From Methanospirillaceae archaeon (lineage in GTDB: Archaea; Halobacteriota; Methanomicrobia; Methanomicrobiales; Methanospirillaceae), in the NCBI GenBank assembly GCA_016926505.1, contig JAFGOM010000048.1:19803-83802 (forward strand): DNA of 64,000 nucleotides. Reading direction: 5' to 3'. The position numbers were made by a program, and so were the translations under genes. Under the pieces are notes generated by a model that saw only the letters and a program-made list of their open reading frames with translations, was not told the DNA's origin and did no database searches. This document shows positions 18,770 to 27,450 of the stretch, in pieces (position 1 is the first letter of the stretch; the number at the start of each line of letters is the position of its first letter).

Positions 18770-19849
18770 ATGGATAAAAAAAGTTACCTGGTACTATCAG
18801 GCATAATGATATTCCTGATGATAACCGTGGCTGATGCAATGGTTCCTCCCTGCATTGTTTCTTCTAACCAGTACAACCCATATCACGGGCCGATGAATCC
18901 GGGAGATATTATGAGTGTATTTTACCCGAGCGGAATGTATGACCTCTGGTATGCAGAGATACCATTAACCGTTACTGGTGCCGCAGATCAGGATTTTACA
19001 ACCTGGAACTGGCAGAAGATTCAGGATATCGAAATTAAGGCAAAAAAAGAGTTACATGTGCATCTGGGCCTTAAGGAAGAGGTTTCAGAACCACTTGAGT
19101 GGATACGCGGATATGAAGATAGTACAACCGCCACAGAAACCGGATCAATCCGTCTGTATGCCGGATCAAAGGAAAACTCATCAGGTTGGGCTTTCGTTCT
19201 CTGTAATACCGGTGCAGGACCGGAAAATTGTCTTGTGCCTGAAAGACTGACATATTATCCGGGTCAGCCCGTATTGGTCTGGTATCGGGGTTTACCATCG
19301 TTTGACGATGATGCCTGGGTCGGCATTATCCCGACAGCCATCCCACACGGAAGTGAAGAGATAAATGACGAGAACGATGTAAGTTACCAGTATATCGGAA
19401 AAACCGGGAGTGGGAGCCTTACCTTTGAAGCGCCGGAACCAGGCCGGTGGGATCTTCGGATGTTTGACAGTGACGACTCTGATATCGGTAAAGAGATCTG
19501 TGCCGTTGAAATTTTGGTTATTCCGGCCGGAACAGGAGACGTAACCGATGACGGTATCAGGATAAACAAACTGGCTTTTTACCCGGGTGAAACCATAGAA
19601 GTCTGGTACCTTGGTTCATCCTCATTTTATGATGATGCCTGGATTGGTATCATCCCGTCAGCCGTCCCGCACGGAAGTGAAGAGATAAATGATGAGAACG
19701 ATGTAAGTTACCAGTATATCGGGAAAAAAGGGAGCGGAAGGCTCACCTTTGAAGCGCTGGAACCGGGCTGGTGGGATCTTCGGATGTTTGACAGTGACGA
19801 CTCTGATATCGGTAAAGAGATCTGCTCACTCAGTTTCACGGTTCTCTGA
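18770..19849 (+). CDS. Exported protein with two near-identical C-terminal domains
   Basis: About 359 residues from ATG 18770, which directly precedes a signal peptide (MDKKSYLVLSGIMIFLMI); an ATG at 18749 is also in frame. A unique N-terminal domain (about 30-150) is followed by two tandem domains of 108 residues. Each contains YYPG/FYPGE, DDAW-V/I-GIIP, HGSEEINDENDVSYQYIGK and WDLRMFDSDDSDIGKEIC. I do not recognise the family; the domains look like small beta-sandwich modules of a secreted or surface protein. The sequence just after the stop is T-rich and may terminate transcription. Confidence 0.75.
   Translation: MDKKSYLVLSGIMIFLMITVADAMVPPCIVSSNQYNPYHGPMNPGDIMSVFYPSGMYDLWYAEIPLTVTGAADQDFTTWNWQKIQDIEIKAKKELHVHLGLKEEVSEPLEWIRGYEDSTTATETGSIRLYAGSKENSSGWAFVLCNTGAGPENCLVPERLTYYPGQPVLVWYRGLPSFDDDAWVGIIPTAIPHGSEEINDENDVSYQYIGKTGSGSLTFEAPEPGRWDLRMFDSDDSDIGKEICAVEILVIPAGTGDVTDDGIRINKLAFYPGETIEVWYLGSSSFYDDAWIGIIPSAVPHGSEEINDENDVSYQYIGKKGSGRLTFEALEPGWWDLRMFDSDDSDIGKEICSLSFTVL
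19345..19824. repeat. 324-bp tandem duplication inside the 18770 gene
   Basis: Blocks at 19351-19408 and 19675-19732, and at about 19452-19500 and 19776-19824, are nearly identical in DNA, including third codon positions, at a constant offset of 324 bp (108 codons). The sequences between these blocks have diverged. This pattern suggests recent duplication or local gene conversion. Confidence 0.85.
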
Positions 19850-20011
19850 TTTTTTTCCTTTTTCCTGATCTGATTCTGGAAAAACCACCAGGTCACCCAT
19901 AGGTCAGAAATAGTATCCGCTGTTCCTTTGCAGACAGGAGGCATATAAAAAGGATTTCTGCCATCAGTCTCTATAGAGACCTCCAATACCTTATAAAACA
20001 GGTGTCGTTAC

Positions 20012-20594
20012 TTATTCACCGGGAGAACGGGAAAGAAGATTCATCACCGAACCCCGGACCTTCTCCTGCATCCCGGGGATGGTCCTGATATCCCGGATCT
20101 GATCCATCGCTCCGATGAGTATTGGTTTTTCCGGTTCAATGTCGATATTTCTCATAAATGAGTTTATCGTGGTAACGGTGCACCCAAATTCCGTTTCATT
20201 ACTCTTCCCTGCAACAGCAAGCATTAGTCCCCGTTTCCTGCGGGGTACCGAAAAGAGGGTTTGCTCTGCGTGAAATGCCAAAAACCGATCCATCATCAGT
20301 TTCAGGCCACCGGGAACCGTGCAGGTATAGACCGGACTACAGATCACGATTGCATCAGCGCCCCGTACGGCATCAATAATTCCCTTCATGTCATCATCAT
20401 ACACACACGAACCGGTATTATAGCACTGATAACAACCAATACAGCCGGATATATTCATGTCATGAGGATAAATGACCTGCACCGATCTCCCTGACTCCCG
20501 TGCAGTATCTACCACCCAGCCAGCCAGAATACTGCAGTTACCTAAATCCCCGTGGACTCCCCTGAACAACAACGAGATCTGTCAGGCAGGGCAC
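20012..20594 (-). pseudogene. Frameshifted iron-sulfur flavoprotein / NADPH-dependent FMN reductase
   Basis: From 20572 down to 20012 the frame encodes a flavodoxin-fold body: GNCSILAGW, the cysteine cluster CIGCYQCYNTGSC, then VICSPVYTCTVPGGLKLMMDRF. This is the pattern of Isf-type flavoproteins in methanogens, which carry FMN and an Fe-S cluster for electron transfer. The expected N-terminal strand and phosphate loop, DLVVVQGSPR, lies in a different frame beginning at GTG 20594. Removing one base from the C4 run at 20548-20551 (G4 in the gene) joins them into QGSPR-DLGNCS. It is either a recent pseudogene, a sequencing error in the run, or a recoding site. Confidence 0.75.
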
Positions 20595-20801
20595 ATGATG
20601 GCCTGAGGATCTCTTTTTTCTCTTCTCATGATACCAGATAAAATCCCGGGGAGCATTTCGTATCTTTTCTGTCCATGTAGTTAGGATATTCTCTGCCACC
20701 CGCTCTGCATCATACGGTACAAGCGGGCAGTAACTCGTACGAGTTGGTTCTAAAGGTGGCAACCAGCGTATTGTCTGCGGTGGCTGTGACGGTATACCGC
20801 A
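20595..20801 (-). pseudogene. Possible C-terminal remnant of an LpxL/HtrB-like acyltransferase
   Basis: After an in-frame TGA (20804-20802) the minus strand reads TIRWLPPLEPTRT, then DAERVAENILTTWTEKIRNAP and DFIWYHEKRKKR. This matches the end of the lysophospholipid/lauroyl acyltransferase family, where PPLEP is followed by a helix ending in an I-R-x-x-P-x-x-W-x-W-x-H-x-x-W/K pattern. The N-terminal catalytic part (HxxxxD) is not found. The same frame continues into the first codons of the flavoprotein pseudogene. The assignment rests on motif memory and is tentative. Confidence 0.4.
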
Positions 20802-21123
20802 TCATCCCGGGATATATCATACTCAGATCCTCACGAAAAAGGGCAAGCTCAAAAACAATATCCTCTGAAATGATTGTTCCGGACCGGACACAATCCCGGA
20901 GAGGCTGCATCATGATATCTATCATTCATTATCGTTTATAGAAAATGCGATCGCAGACCCCGGGCTGAAAATATCCCTGATATCCAGAAGAAAAACGTGC
21001 ATTAATTGACTCGGGAAATCTTCCCGGTGGCACAATGATCTGTTATTTGCAGAACATATCTCGTATAATAGAAGGGATACATTATCCATGACACACATAC
21101 CGGGAATACAATCAGGACGACGA
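20710..21123 (-). other. Debris or small overlapping open frames of unknown meaning
   Basis: Two short minus-strand frames, one from the end of the DUF6398 gene to 20922 and one at 20925-20710, overlap by ATGA, as translationally coupled genes do. Neither has a recognisable domain, and the second overlaps the acyltransferase-like remnant in another frame. The region is best read as decayed sequence. Confidence 0.3.
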
Positions 21124-22866
21124 TCAGATGACATCTCTCCTGATATGAAATATTCTCTCCAGATAATCAGGGTTTTTCTGGCGAAAGATCTCATTCTGTG
21201 CCCTTCTTATACGGGAAGAACCGCTCCTGACCGCGTCAGGCGAAACACCAAAAAATGAGGCGACTGACGCAGCAAAAGCCGTTGATTCTCCCCGCTTTAC
21301 TTTTCGGAGATCCTGGCTCACCTCGTAAATGATGGATCCTGCCCAGATAGCACAGTTCCCCTTCTTTAAAGGAGATTCGGAATACTCTGCCTGTTCATGT
21401 AAATTCCTGATACATTCGGGGAGTATATCAGAAGAATTTTTCTCTTCACAGTATCGCTCAATACCCTTCCTGATTTCGATGTACCTGATAATGGGAAGCG
21501 GATCATAGACCTGCGTCGGTTTTTGAGGCTCTATCTCTTCCAGAACCGGCAGATGAACCCTTCCGGTCTTGTGAACAACCCGTGCATGATCCCGGGAGAG
21601 GGGATATACCATGGATTCCCGCGAAACCGGAGCCATCTCCTCTGCTACATCATGCGACAGTAACGGCGGATAAAACTGCAGAGACCACGACTCCAGGCAG
21701 TTTTTGTAAAAAACCTGATCATATTCATACAGGGCACTGATACACTCTTTTATCTGTGGTAATGATTCCTTCCCGGCAATTCTGTCAAAGAACCGGGCAA
21801 GGATCATGATGACGAGCTCGAGACAATAGGGCCAGGGTCGGGGAGACACGATCAGGTGTGAAGAGAGAATGGTAATTACCGTGGCCCCATCCCAATCGCT
21901 GATATCAGTCATGCCATACAGAACCATATACCAGAGGAACTGCAGGATTGCCTCGCGATAATAGAGAACAATAAAAGGATCCAGATCAGGAAATGCCATA
22001 GCAAGTACAGAATCAATATCCCTGCCAAGCCAGGCATAGATAAACTGCATCCGGCAGTCATGCTCATCCCGGGAGGGAAACTCCTTCCAATCCCAATCAT
22101 CATCATCCGGGGGATACTGCATTCGGTACGTAACCAACACTGCATATAGCTCCAGTGGAACGATATCAGCCGCAGTCCAGCCGGGCGGATACCATCTGAC
22201 TGCCAGATCAGGCTTCTCACGATATCCGGTCAGTTCAGACAGCGGAGAATTTGCGATGACGGTGATTGCATCATAGTGACAGTCGTGGTCATTAAGGCAC
22301 GATTCACATAAAAAAGGGCCATGGCAACTAAAGAAGCATGATTCACAGAAATAATTGGCAGACCCTCCACAAAGTCCGCAATTATGAGGAGGACGTAAAT
22401 TCCTGGCAACAATGCAGACTCTTCCTGTATCAGGGATATCAGGGAACCGATCAGTTATAAAAAGATCAAGGACTATCGGCCTTTCTGATCTCAGGGTATA
22501 GGTACAGAAGAGTCCCAGCCGGAAGACAGCACTGACCGGAATATCATGATCTGATCCCTCTAAAGGCGAAGGATACTCCCTGCCATCACAGAGAAATGAT
22601 CCAGGATAGATAGAATTTATCCATACATCCTCGAGAAGGGTTTTGATATCAAAAAACGTCGCATCAGGCCTGACTACAAGGAACATCCAGAAGGAAGGAT
22701 CGTTTCGTACCGTAACACGAAGAAGAAGTGATGACCCGATACCAGGATCCTTACCAGTACACAAAAAAAGATGCTTTGCTGCAGATTCAAAGGTTAATGG
22801 ACGTCTGCAGAGCAGACAGGTTCCTGTTTTTGATGAATGAGTCTGTTTCTGAGATGACGGTGACAC
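21124..22866 (-). CDS. pRiA4b ORF-3-like and DUF6398 domain protein with two zinc-binding-like clusters
   Basis: A 580-residue cytosolic protein. The start carries a C-x2-C/H-x-C finger (CLLCRRPLTF...KHLFLC, 17-36). It is followed by a plasmid pRiA4b ORF-3-like fold (LLLRVTVRNDPSFWMFLVV...FFDIKTLLEDVW, about 47-85) and a Cys-rich cluster near 165-200 (CGLCGG, CESCFFSCHG, CESCLNDHDCH). A middle region is unrecognised. The last 110 residues match DUF6398 (SPLKKGNCAIWAGSIIYEV, then FFGVSPDAVRSGSSRIR). This pairing recurs in mobile or accessory gene sets; function is unknown. The start is GTG 22866 with only a weak ribosome binding site. Confidence 0.65.
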   Translation of the reverse strand: MSPSSQKQTHSSKTGTCLLCRRPLTFESAAKHLFLCTGKDPGIGSSLLLRVTVRNDPSFWMFLVVRPDATFFDIKTLLEDVWINSIYPGSFLCDGREYPSPLEGSDHDIPVSAVFRLGLFCTYTLRSERPIVLDLFITDRFPDIPDTGRVCIVARNLRPPHNCGLCGGSANYFCESCFFSCHGPFLCESCLNDHDCHYDAITVIANSPLSELTGYREKPDLAVRWYPPGWTAADIVPLELYAVLVTYRMQYPPDDDDWDWKEFPSRDEHDCRMQFIYAWLGRDIDSVLAMAFPDLDPFIVLYYREAILQFLWYMVLYGMTDISDWDGATVITILSSHLIVSPRPWPYCLELVIMILARFFDRIAGKESLPQIKECISALYEYDQVFYKNCLESWSLQFYPPLLSHDVAEEMAPVSRESMVYPLSRDHARVVHKTGRVHLPVLEEIEPQKPTQVYDPLPIIRYIEIRKGIERYCEEKNSSDILPECIRNLHEQAEYSESPLKKGNCAIWAGSIIYEVSQDLRKVKRGESTAFAASVASFFGVSPDAVRSGSSRIRRAQNEIFRQKNPDYLERIFHIRRDVI

Positions 22867-23589
22867 AGGAGGTCCTCTTCTTGTTTTAGGAATATCCCCT
22901 TTAATGATATATGGGCCTGCCGATTTCAGAAACTACCGGGAGACGAAAATATCGGTTGCGAGAACTGTGCTACGGAACTAATTTATTCCATTATCAGAAT
23001 GGGAAACTCATCTTTTTCACTTCAGGTTACCGTAAAGCAGTGATCATTCTTTCTTTAAATTACAGAAATAGGGAATAATCCGCCAATCAATGTCTATAAA
23101 AACGAAAACGGGTAGCGATGCCGGAGTTGTTTCCGGTACGAAGCAGGAATATATTACATGATTAAAACAACTGACTACAGATCACAGATAATAACACCAG
23201 GCATTAAGAATCGTGGCATCTATCCGGTTTCAAGAATAGGATGCATAAACTCTACCGGTATAAAACCGAAGACAAAGAATCAGCGTTTTAATAAATTTCT
23301 TCCAAAACTACAGAACAGGGAGTCCAGCCAGACAAAAAACAGAGAATCTGGGAGTATCCTCGTTCTTCCTCCCGGAATGACAGATAAAGAATACGGGAAA
23401 CTGACAAATCCGGGACCCTTTTACAAGATATCTCAGCCGCCAGAACCGCCAGCACCCCAGCCAACCCCAAACAATTAATATCTTTTATCCATGAATAAAG
23501 CCTGATAACCGTATTATGTGTTTCTTTAAAAAAACTACTGATACCCTCCCCATACCAACATCTAAACCCGCACACAGCCAGATCTCTGT
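22867..23589. other. Long gap with at most one doubtful small gene
   Basis: A divergent TATA-like ATGATATATGGG near 22904-22915 could serve the minus-strand gene. The only plus-strand candidate is 23158-23478, listed separately. No repeat or RNA gene is evident. Confidence 0.4.
23158..23478 (+). CDS. Doubtful small hypothetical protein
   Basis: A 106-residue frame rich in Lys, Asn, Pro, Ser and Thr, with no hydrophobic segment and a Pro-rich end (PPEPPAPQPTP). No domain is recognised and the ribosome binding site is poor. An overlapping minus-strand frame is equally long. It may not be expressed. Confidence 0.25.
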   Translation: MIKTTDYRSQIITPGIKNRGIYPVSRIGCINSTGIKPKTKNQRFNKFLPKLQNRESSQTKNRESGSILVLPPGMTDKEYGKLTNPGPFYKISQPPEPPAPQPTPNN

Positions 23590-24228
23590 ATGCGACTGTT
23601 CATCGCAGCAACAGCTCTCCTCATTATCGCAGCGGTAATCATCTCAATAATCCTGTACCCGTCTCTCCCTGACCAGATCCCGTCTCACTGGAATATTGCC
23701 GGTGAGATTGACGGGTACATGGATAAGGGGACCGGACTTCTTTTTATCCCGGCTCTCATGGTACTCATAGCCGGGCTCATGGTTCTTCTCCCACGAATAG
23801 ACCCGAAAAAAGAGAATTATCTCGCATTCCAGGATGCCTATGATGCATTCATCCTGCTCACAACCGTATTTTTATTCTCTCTCTTTGTACTGACGATCCT
23901 TGCAGCATATGGAATAGAATTCCAGATGAACCGTGTGATATCGCTCATCTTTGCTCTCCTCTTTACCGGAATCGGAATTCTTATCGGGAAGGCAGAACCG
24001 AACTGGTTTGTCGGCATAAAGACCCCCTGGACACTCGGGGATGAGGCCGTCTGGCATGATACCCATCGCCTGGGAGCACAGGTATTTCTTGTATGCGGAT
24101 TTATCTGCCTTGGCGGGGTCATCCTCCCGGAATATGCCTTTGCATTCATCCTTGCACCGGTACTTACAGGAACGGCTGCCTGCATCATCTACTCCTACTA
24201 CTCGTACCGCTCCTATCATCCTGCCTGA
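23590..24228 (+). CDS. SdpI/DUF1648-family membrane protein
   Basis: A 212-residue integral membrane protein with six hydrophobic segments. The N-terminal DUF1648 part contains the LPDQIPSHWNIAGEIDGY motif (29-46), which follows helix 1. The C-terminal SdpI part has PNWFVGIKTPWTLGDEAVWHDTHR. In Bacillus, SdpI gives immunity to the SdpC toxin and acts in signalling; archaeal relatives have no proven role. No SdpC-like toxin or SdpR-like repressor is visible nearby, so immunity to an outside toxin or a general membrane role are both open. Confidence 0.85.
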   Translation: MRLFIAATALLIIAAVIISIILYPSLPDQIPSHWNIAGEIDGYMDKGTGLLFIPALMVLIAGLMVLLPRIDPKKENYLAFQDAYDAFILLTTVFLFSLFVLTILAAYGIEFQMNRVISLIFALLFTGIGILIGKAEPNWFVGIKTPWTLGDEAVWHDTHRLGAQVFLVCGFICLGGVILPEYAFAFILAPVLTGTAACIIYSYYSYRSYHPA

Positions 24229-24289
24229 TCCTCTTCCCCCTACATGGGAGGAATCGGATCTGGTGGAAATGGAGAGAGATTCCTTAAAA

Positions 24290-25933
24290 TCAGTGCCGAA
24301 AGAGCCGCACATACGAGAGGACCGCAAGGAAGATGGCAAAGAGATAGAGTGACAGTGCCAGCCAGAAAATCCCCTCGAAGTCCTGAATGTAGGGCACGTT
24401 CATCACAAGTGATGAACCGACAACCATGGACGCGATGAGAAGAGCGGCCACGAGCTTGTCAGTTGAGTCCTGAATCGATCGGGTCATCCTCGTGACATCG
24501 TCAGATACCACGTCAAGGCGGAAAGACCCTGATGAGAGGGTTTTTACCACCTCGTTTATCGCCTTCGGGACTCCTGCTATCCCTTCTGTCATATCAAAGA
24601 GCAGACGGGGGATGTTTTTGAGGGATCGTGCAGTAAGATACCGCTCCTCGATGATGATCTTTATGTACGGTTTGACCCGGTCATTGAAATTAAACCCGGG
24701 ATCGAGCAGCATTGCTACATCATAGACCATCCAGATGACCTTTAATACCTGCATAAGAGACGACGGGAACCGGACGTTATATTCCTGCAGTTTCTCCATG
24801 GTACCGGTCATCGCAGACCCGAAGTTTAACTGGTGCAGGCGGGTTGACCGGGAACTCACAAAGGCATAGTAAATCTGGTCAGTGAACTCCTCAACCGAGG
24901 TATCAGGTATCTTCATGCCAAACTTTCGCAAACAGTTCACAAACTCAACCGCATCGGTATCAACGATTGAGAGAAGGGCACGAAGCATCAGTTCCTGCCG
25001 TTCCGGCCTGACCATAGAGACCATCCCGAAATCAATAAAAACGAGCACACCTTCTTTTGTCACCATCAGGTTTCCGGGATGGGGATCGGAGTGAAAAAAA
25101 CCGTCAACAAAGATCTGCTGCAGGTACGACTGGAACCCTGCTTCTGCTATCTTTTTGGGATCAACACCCCATGACCTGATAACCTCGACCCGGTCAATCC
25201 TGACTCCCTCTATGAACTCCATGGTAAGCATCAGGGGCCCTGAATACTCCCAGTAGATAAGAGGTGCCTTAATCACAGGATTATCACGAAAATTTTCATT
25301 TAACAGATCGGCACTCTGCCCGTCAGATACAAAATTCAGTTCCTTATAAATCTGGGTCACGAACTCATCAATAAGACCGGTGAGATTGTACAGGGCCAGG
25401 TTTGGATCGAGTCGTTCAAGCCGTCCCGCAAGCCGCCGTAAGATCGGAAGATCCAGGTCAATGACATCCCGAATTCCCGGACGTTGGATCTTGACCGCTA
25501 CCGGGGTTCCATCAGGAAGCACGGCACGGTGTACCTGTGATACCGATGCAGCTGCTATTGGTTGCGTATCAAACTCTAAGAATGCATCATCCACCGGCCC
25601 ACAGTACATCTCAATAGTCGGCCGAAGCACCTCAAACGGGAGGGGAGGTACTTTGTCCTGGAGTTTTTCAAGTTCCTGACAGAATTGTGGTGAGATAAGT
25701 TCACGGCGGGTACTGAGGATCTGGCCGAATTTCACAAATGTCGGTCCGAGTTCCTCTACTGCCATCCTGATCCGCTCATACAGCGAATAAGAATGCAATT
25801 CCGGATGGAAACGGCTCTGGAGATCCATCTTTGCAAGCCCGGGAGAGAGTTCTTCAAGGAGGTAGGCGCTAAATCCGTATTTTAAGAGTATCTCGTAGAT
25901 CTCATGGTACCGTTTCAGTTCTGCAGTCCCCAT
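24290..25933 (-). CDS. ABC1/UbiB-family atypical kinase
   Basis: A 547-residue protein with the UbiB/ADCK pattern: KFGQ (68-71) within the family KxGQ helix, QFCQELEKLQDKVPP (83-97), the Ala-rich nucleotide loop AAASVSQVH (127-135), Lys148 in VAVKIQRPG, HSDPHPGNLMV and the metal-binding VFIDFG. Two C-terminal hydrophobic helices (about 495-545) probably anchor it in the membrane. In bacteria and mitochondria these proteins support quinone synthesis. Methanogens without ubiquinone keep the family, perhaps for isoprenoid lipid or methanophenazine-like metabolism, which is inference here. Confidence 0.9.
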   Translation of the reverse strand: MGTAELKRYHEIYEILLKYGFSAYLLEELSPGLAKMDLQSRFHPELHSYSLYERIRMAVEELGPTFVKFGQILSTRRELISPQFCQELEKLQDKVPPLPFEVLRPTIEMYCGPVDDAFLEFDTQPIAAASVSQVHRAVLPDGTPVAVKIQRPGIRDVIDLDLPILRRLAGRLERLDPNLALYNLTGLIDEFVTQIYKELNFVSDGQSADLLNENFRDNPVIKAPLIYWEYSGPLMLTMEFIEGVRIDRVEVIRSWGVDPKKIAEAGFQSYLQQIFVDGFFHSDPHPGNLMVTKEGVLVFIDFGMVSMVRPERQELMLRALLSIVDTDAVEFVNCLRKFGMKIPDTSVEEFTDQIYYAFVSSRSTRLHQLNFGSAMTGTMEKLQEYNVRFPSSLMQVLKVIWMVYDVAMLLDPGFNFNDRVKPYIKIIIEERYLTARSLKNIPRLLFDMTEGIAGVPKAINEVVKTLSSGSFRLDVVSDDVTRMTRSIQDSTDKLVAALLIASMVVGSSLVMNVPYIQDFEGIFWLALSLYLFAIFLAVLSYVRLFRH

Positions 25934-26055
25934 AACTCTGTATTTGCTTCTTACACAGATAAATCAGGATGAAGCAGAAACTGATTTTCGTTTTCCCCTG
26001 TTCAATAAAGGATGATATATACTTCCCGGTTGATTATCTATCATGAGGTGCTGTC

Positions 26056-26244
26056 ATGGTTGACTGGCTGGGAGTCGGACTGCTGGGTATCGGGTTTCTC
26101 TTTGCGTTTGCCGGGATCTCACTGATATTTGAGATACCCCAGATTATGATCCTCCTCTCGCAGTTCTTTGGAATAATCCTGCTCTGTATCGGTGGAGGGA
26201 TTGGGTATTTCGGATACAAACTGGTACGGCTGGCTGAAGGATAG
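26056..26244 (+). CDS. Small two-helix membrane protein
   Basis: A 62-residue protein made almost entirely of two hydrophobic helices (about 5-25 and 30-55) joined by a short IFEIPQ turn, with glycines in both helices (GLLGIGFLFAFAG, GGGIGYFG). A good ribosome binding site (GAGGTG) precedes ATG 26056 and a TATA-like GATGATATATACTT lies near 26010-26023. It is divergent from the UbiB-like gene. Function unknown. Confidence 0.7.
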   Translation: MVDWLGVGLLGIGFLFAFAGISLIFEIPQIMILLSQFFGIILLCIGGGIGYFGYKLVRLAEG

Positions 26245-26377
26245 GAAGGGCAGTACCCCTTTTTAAGAGACCGGTGCTCTTATTCTGTCCCGTTTTTGGA
26301 TATTTTTAAATCCTTTGGTTCGATAACACTCTCATATAGCGGGATATACGCATCCTGGATACACTTTTTTTTAAGTA

Positions 26378-27184
26378 TCAGGATACGGGACCGGGATGTA
26401 AGATATAACGACCGAGTAGACCGGGGGTTGCCTGTTCTATCGCAGTTGACAGAAGCTCTTTTGCCTTTCTGCAGGCGGGAAAAAGATCCATCCCTTCTGC
26501 AAGGAAAGCCGTGATCGCTGCAGAGAGACAGCAACCCGATCCATGCACATCATAGGGGGCCCGCGGTGCTGAGAGAAAGGAAACATCATCACGGGTAATG
26601 AGTATATCAACTGATTCAGGGCCATCTCCGTGCCCTCCGGTCATAAGAACAGCACAAGGTCCCATATCAAGGATACTTCTGCCGGCCTGTATGATATCAC
26701 CACGGGTGCAGAGATGATACTGTCTGGTTATTATCTCAGCTTCCGGGATATTCGGCGTGACCACCGTGGCCAGCGGTATCAGTTCCTCGACAAGAACCGG
26801 TACTGCATCAGACCTCGTCAGACTATATCCTGTTGTTGCTGCAAGGACCGGATCGACGACGAGGGGAATCGGGCGCGGTAACGCCTCTGCAACTGCTGAT
26901 ATGATATCTGCAGAGGCAAGCATCCCGGTCTTTATGGCGAGAGGGGTTATATCCTGTAACAGCACGGCAATCTGCTCCCTGATAAGATTTGCAGGAACCG
27001 GAACCGAACGGGTCACGGTTAGACTGTTCTGGGCAGTAAGAGCGGTGACGACTGCCTGACCCCATACCCCGCAGGCAGCAAATGTTTTGAGATCCATGGC
27101 AATACCGGCTCCTCCGCTTGGATCAAGACCGGCAATGGAGAGGGCAGAAGGGAGGATCCGCGGATTTTCAACTTGTTGTACCAT
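26378..27184 (-). CDS. thiD: Hydroxymethylpyrimidine/phosphomethylpyrimidine kinase
   Basis: A 268-residue ribokinase-fold enzyme that phosphorylates HMP and HMP-P for thiamine synthesis. It shows SIAGLDPSGGAGIAMDLKTF near the start, KTGML, VVDPVL, TPNIPEAE and the catalytic DVHGSGCCLSAAI segment. The start is ATG 27184: the frame is open back to 27427, but those extra codons do not resemble ThiD. The archaeal ThiN domain often fused to ThiD is absent. A TTTTTTAAAAATAATC stretch near 27208-27223 (minus strand) is the likely promoter and implies a nearly leaderless mRNA. No TPP riboswitch pattern was seen. Confidence 0.9.
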   Translation of the reverse strand: MVQQVENPRILPSALSIAGLDPSGGAGIAMDLKTFAACGVWGQAVVTALTAQNSLTVTRSVPVPANLIREQIAVLLQDITPLAIKTGMLASADIISAVAEALPRPIPLVVDPVLAATTGYSLTRSDAVPVLVEELIPLATVVTPNIPEAEIITRQYHLCTRGDIIQAGRSILDMGPCAVLMTGGHGDGPESVDILITRDDVSFLSAPRAPYDVHGSGCCLSAAITAFLAEGMDLFPACRKAKELLSTAIEQATPGLLGRYILHPGPVS

Positions 27185-27450
27185 ACCAGTTCCCCGGGAT
27201 ATTATGATTATTTTTAAAAAATCAACTTTTTGGGATTTATTAAATTTCTGAGTCAGGAAGACAGGAAGACAAAGAACTCTTTTGTACACCTCTGTGTTCA
27301 GGCAATAAAAGATCTCACTACCGGCATACAGAATAAAAAACCGGCACATCCCTGCAATCCCTATTTTCCTGACATAACCTGACCCTCTTTTACAGAATTG
27401 ATCCGAAAAGATAAACATCCCGGTCACAAGATCGTGTACACGTACAAGGG

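Noticed and set aside
23288..23575. 95-residue minus-strand frame overlapping the doubtful 23158 gene
   Set aside because: It has no ribosome binding site and no domain, and overlaps an equally weak frame on the other strand.
26378..27230. TPP riboswitch upstream of thiD
   Set aside because: The TATA-like element is only 25-40 nt from the start codon, leaving no room for one, and no matching conserved core was seen.
27185..27427. 81-codon extension of ThiD
   Set aside because: The extension covers the promoter-like TTTTTTAAAAATAATC and has no similarity to ThiD; ATG 27184 gives the family's usual length.
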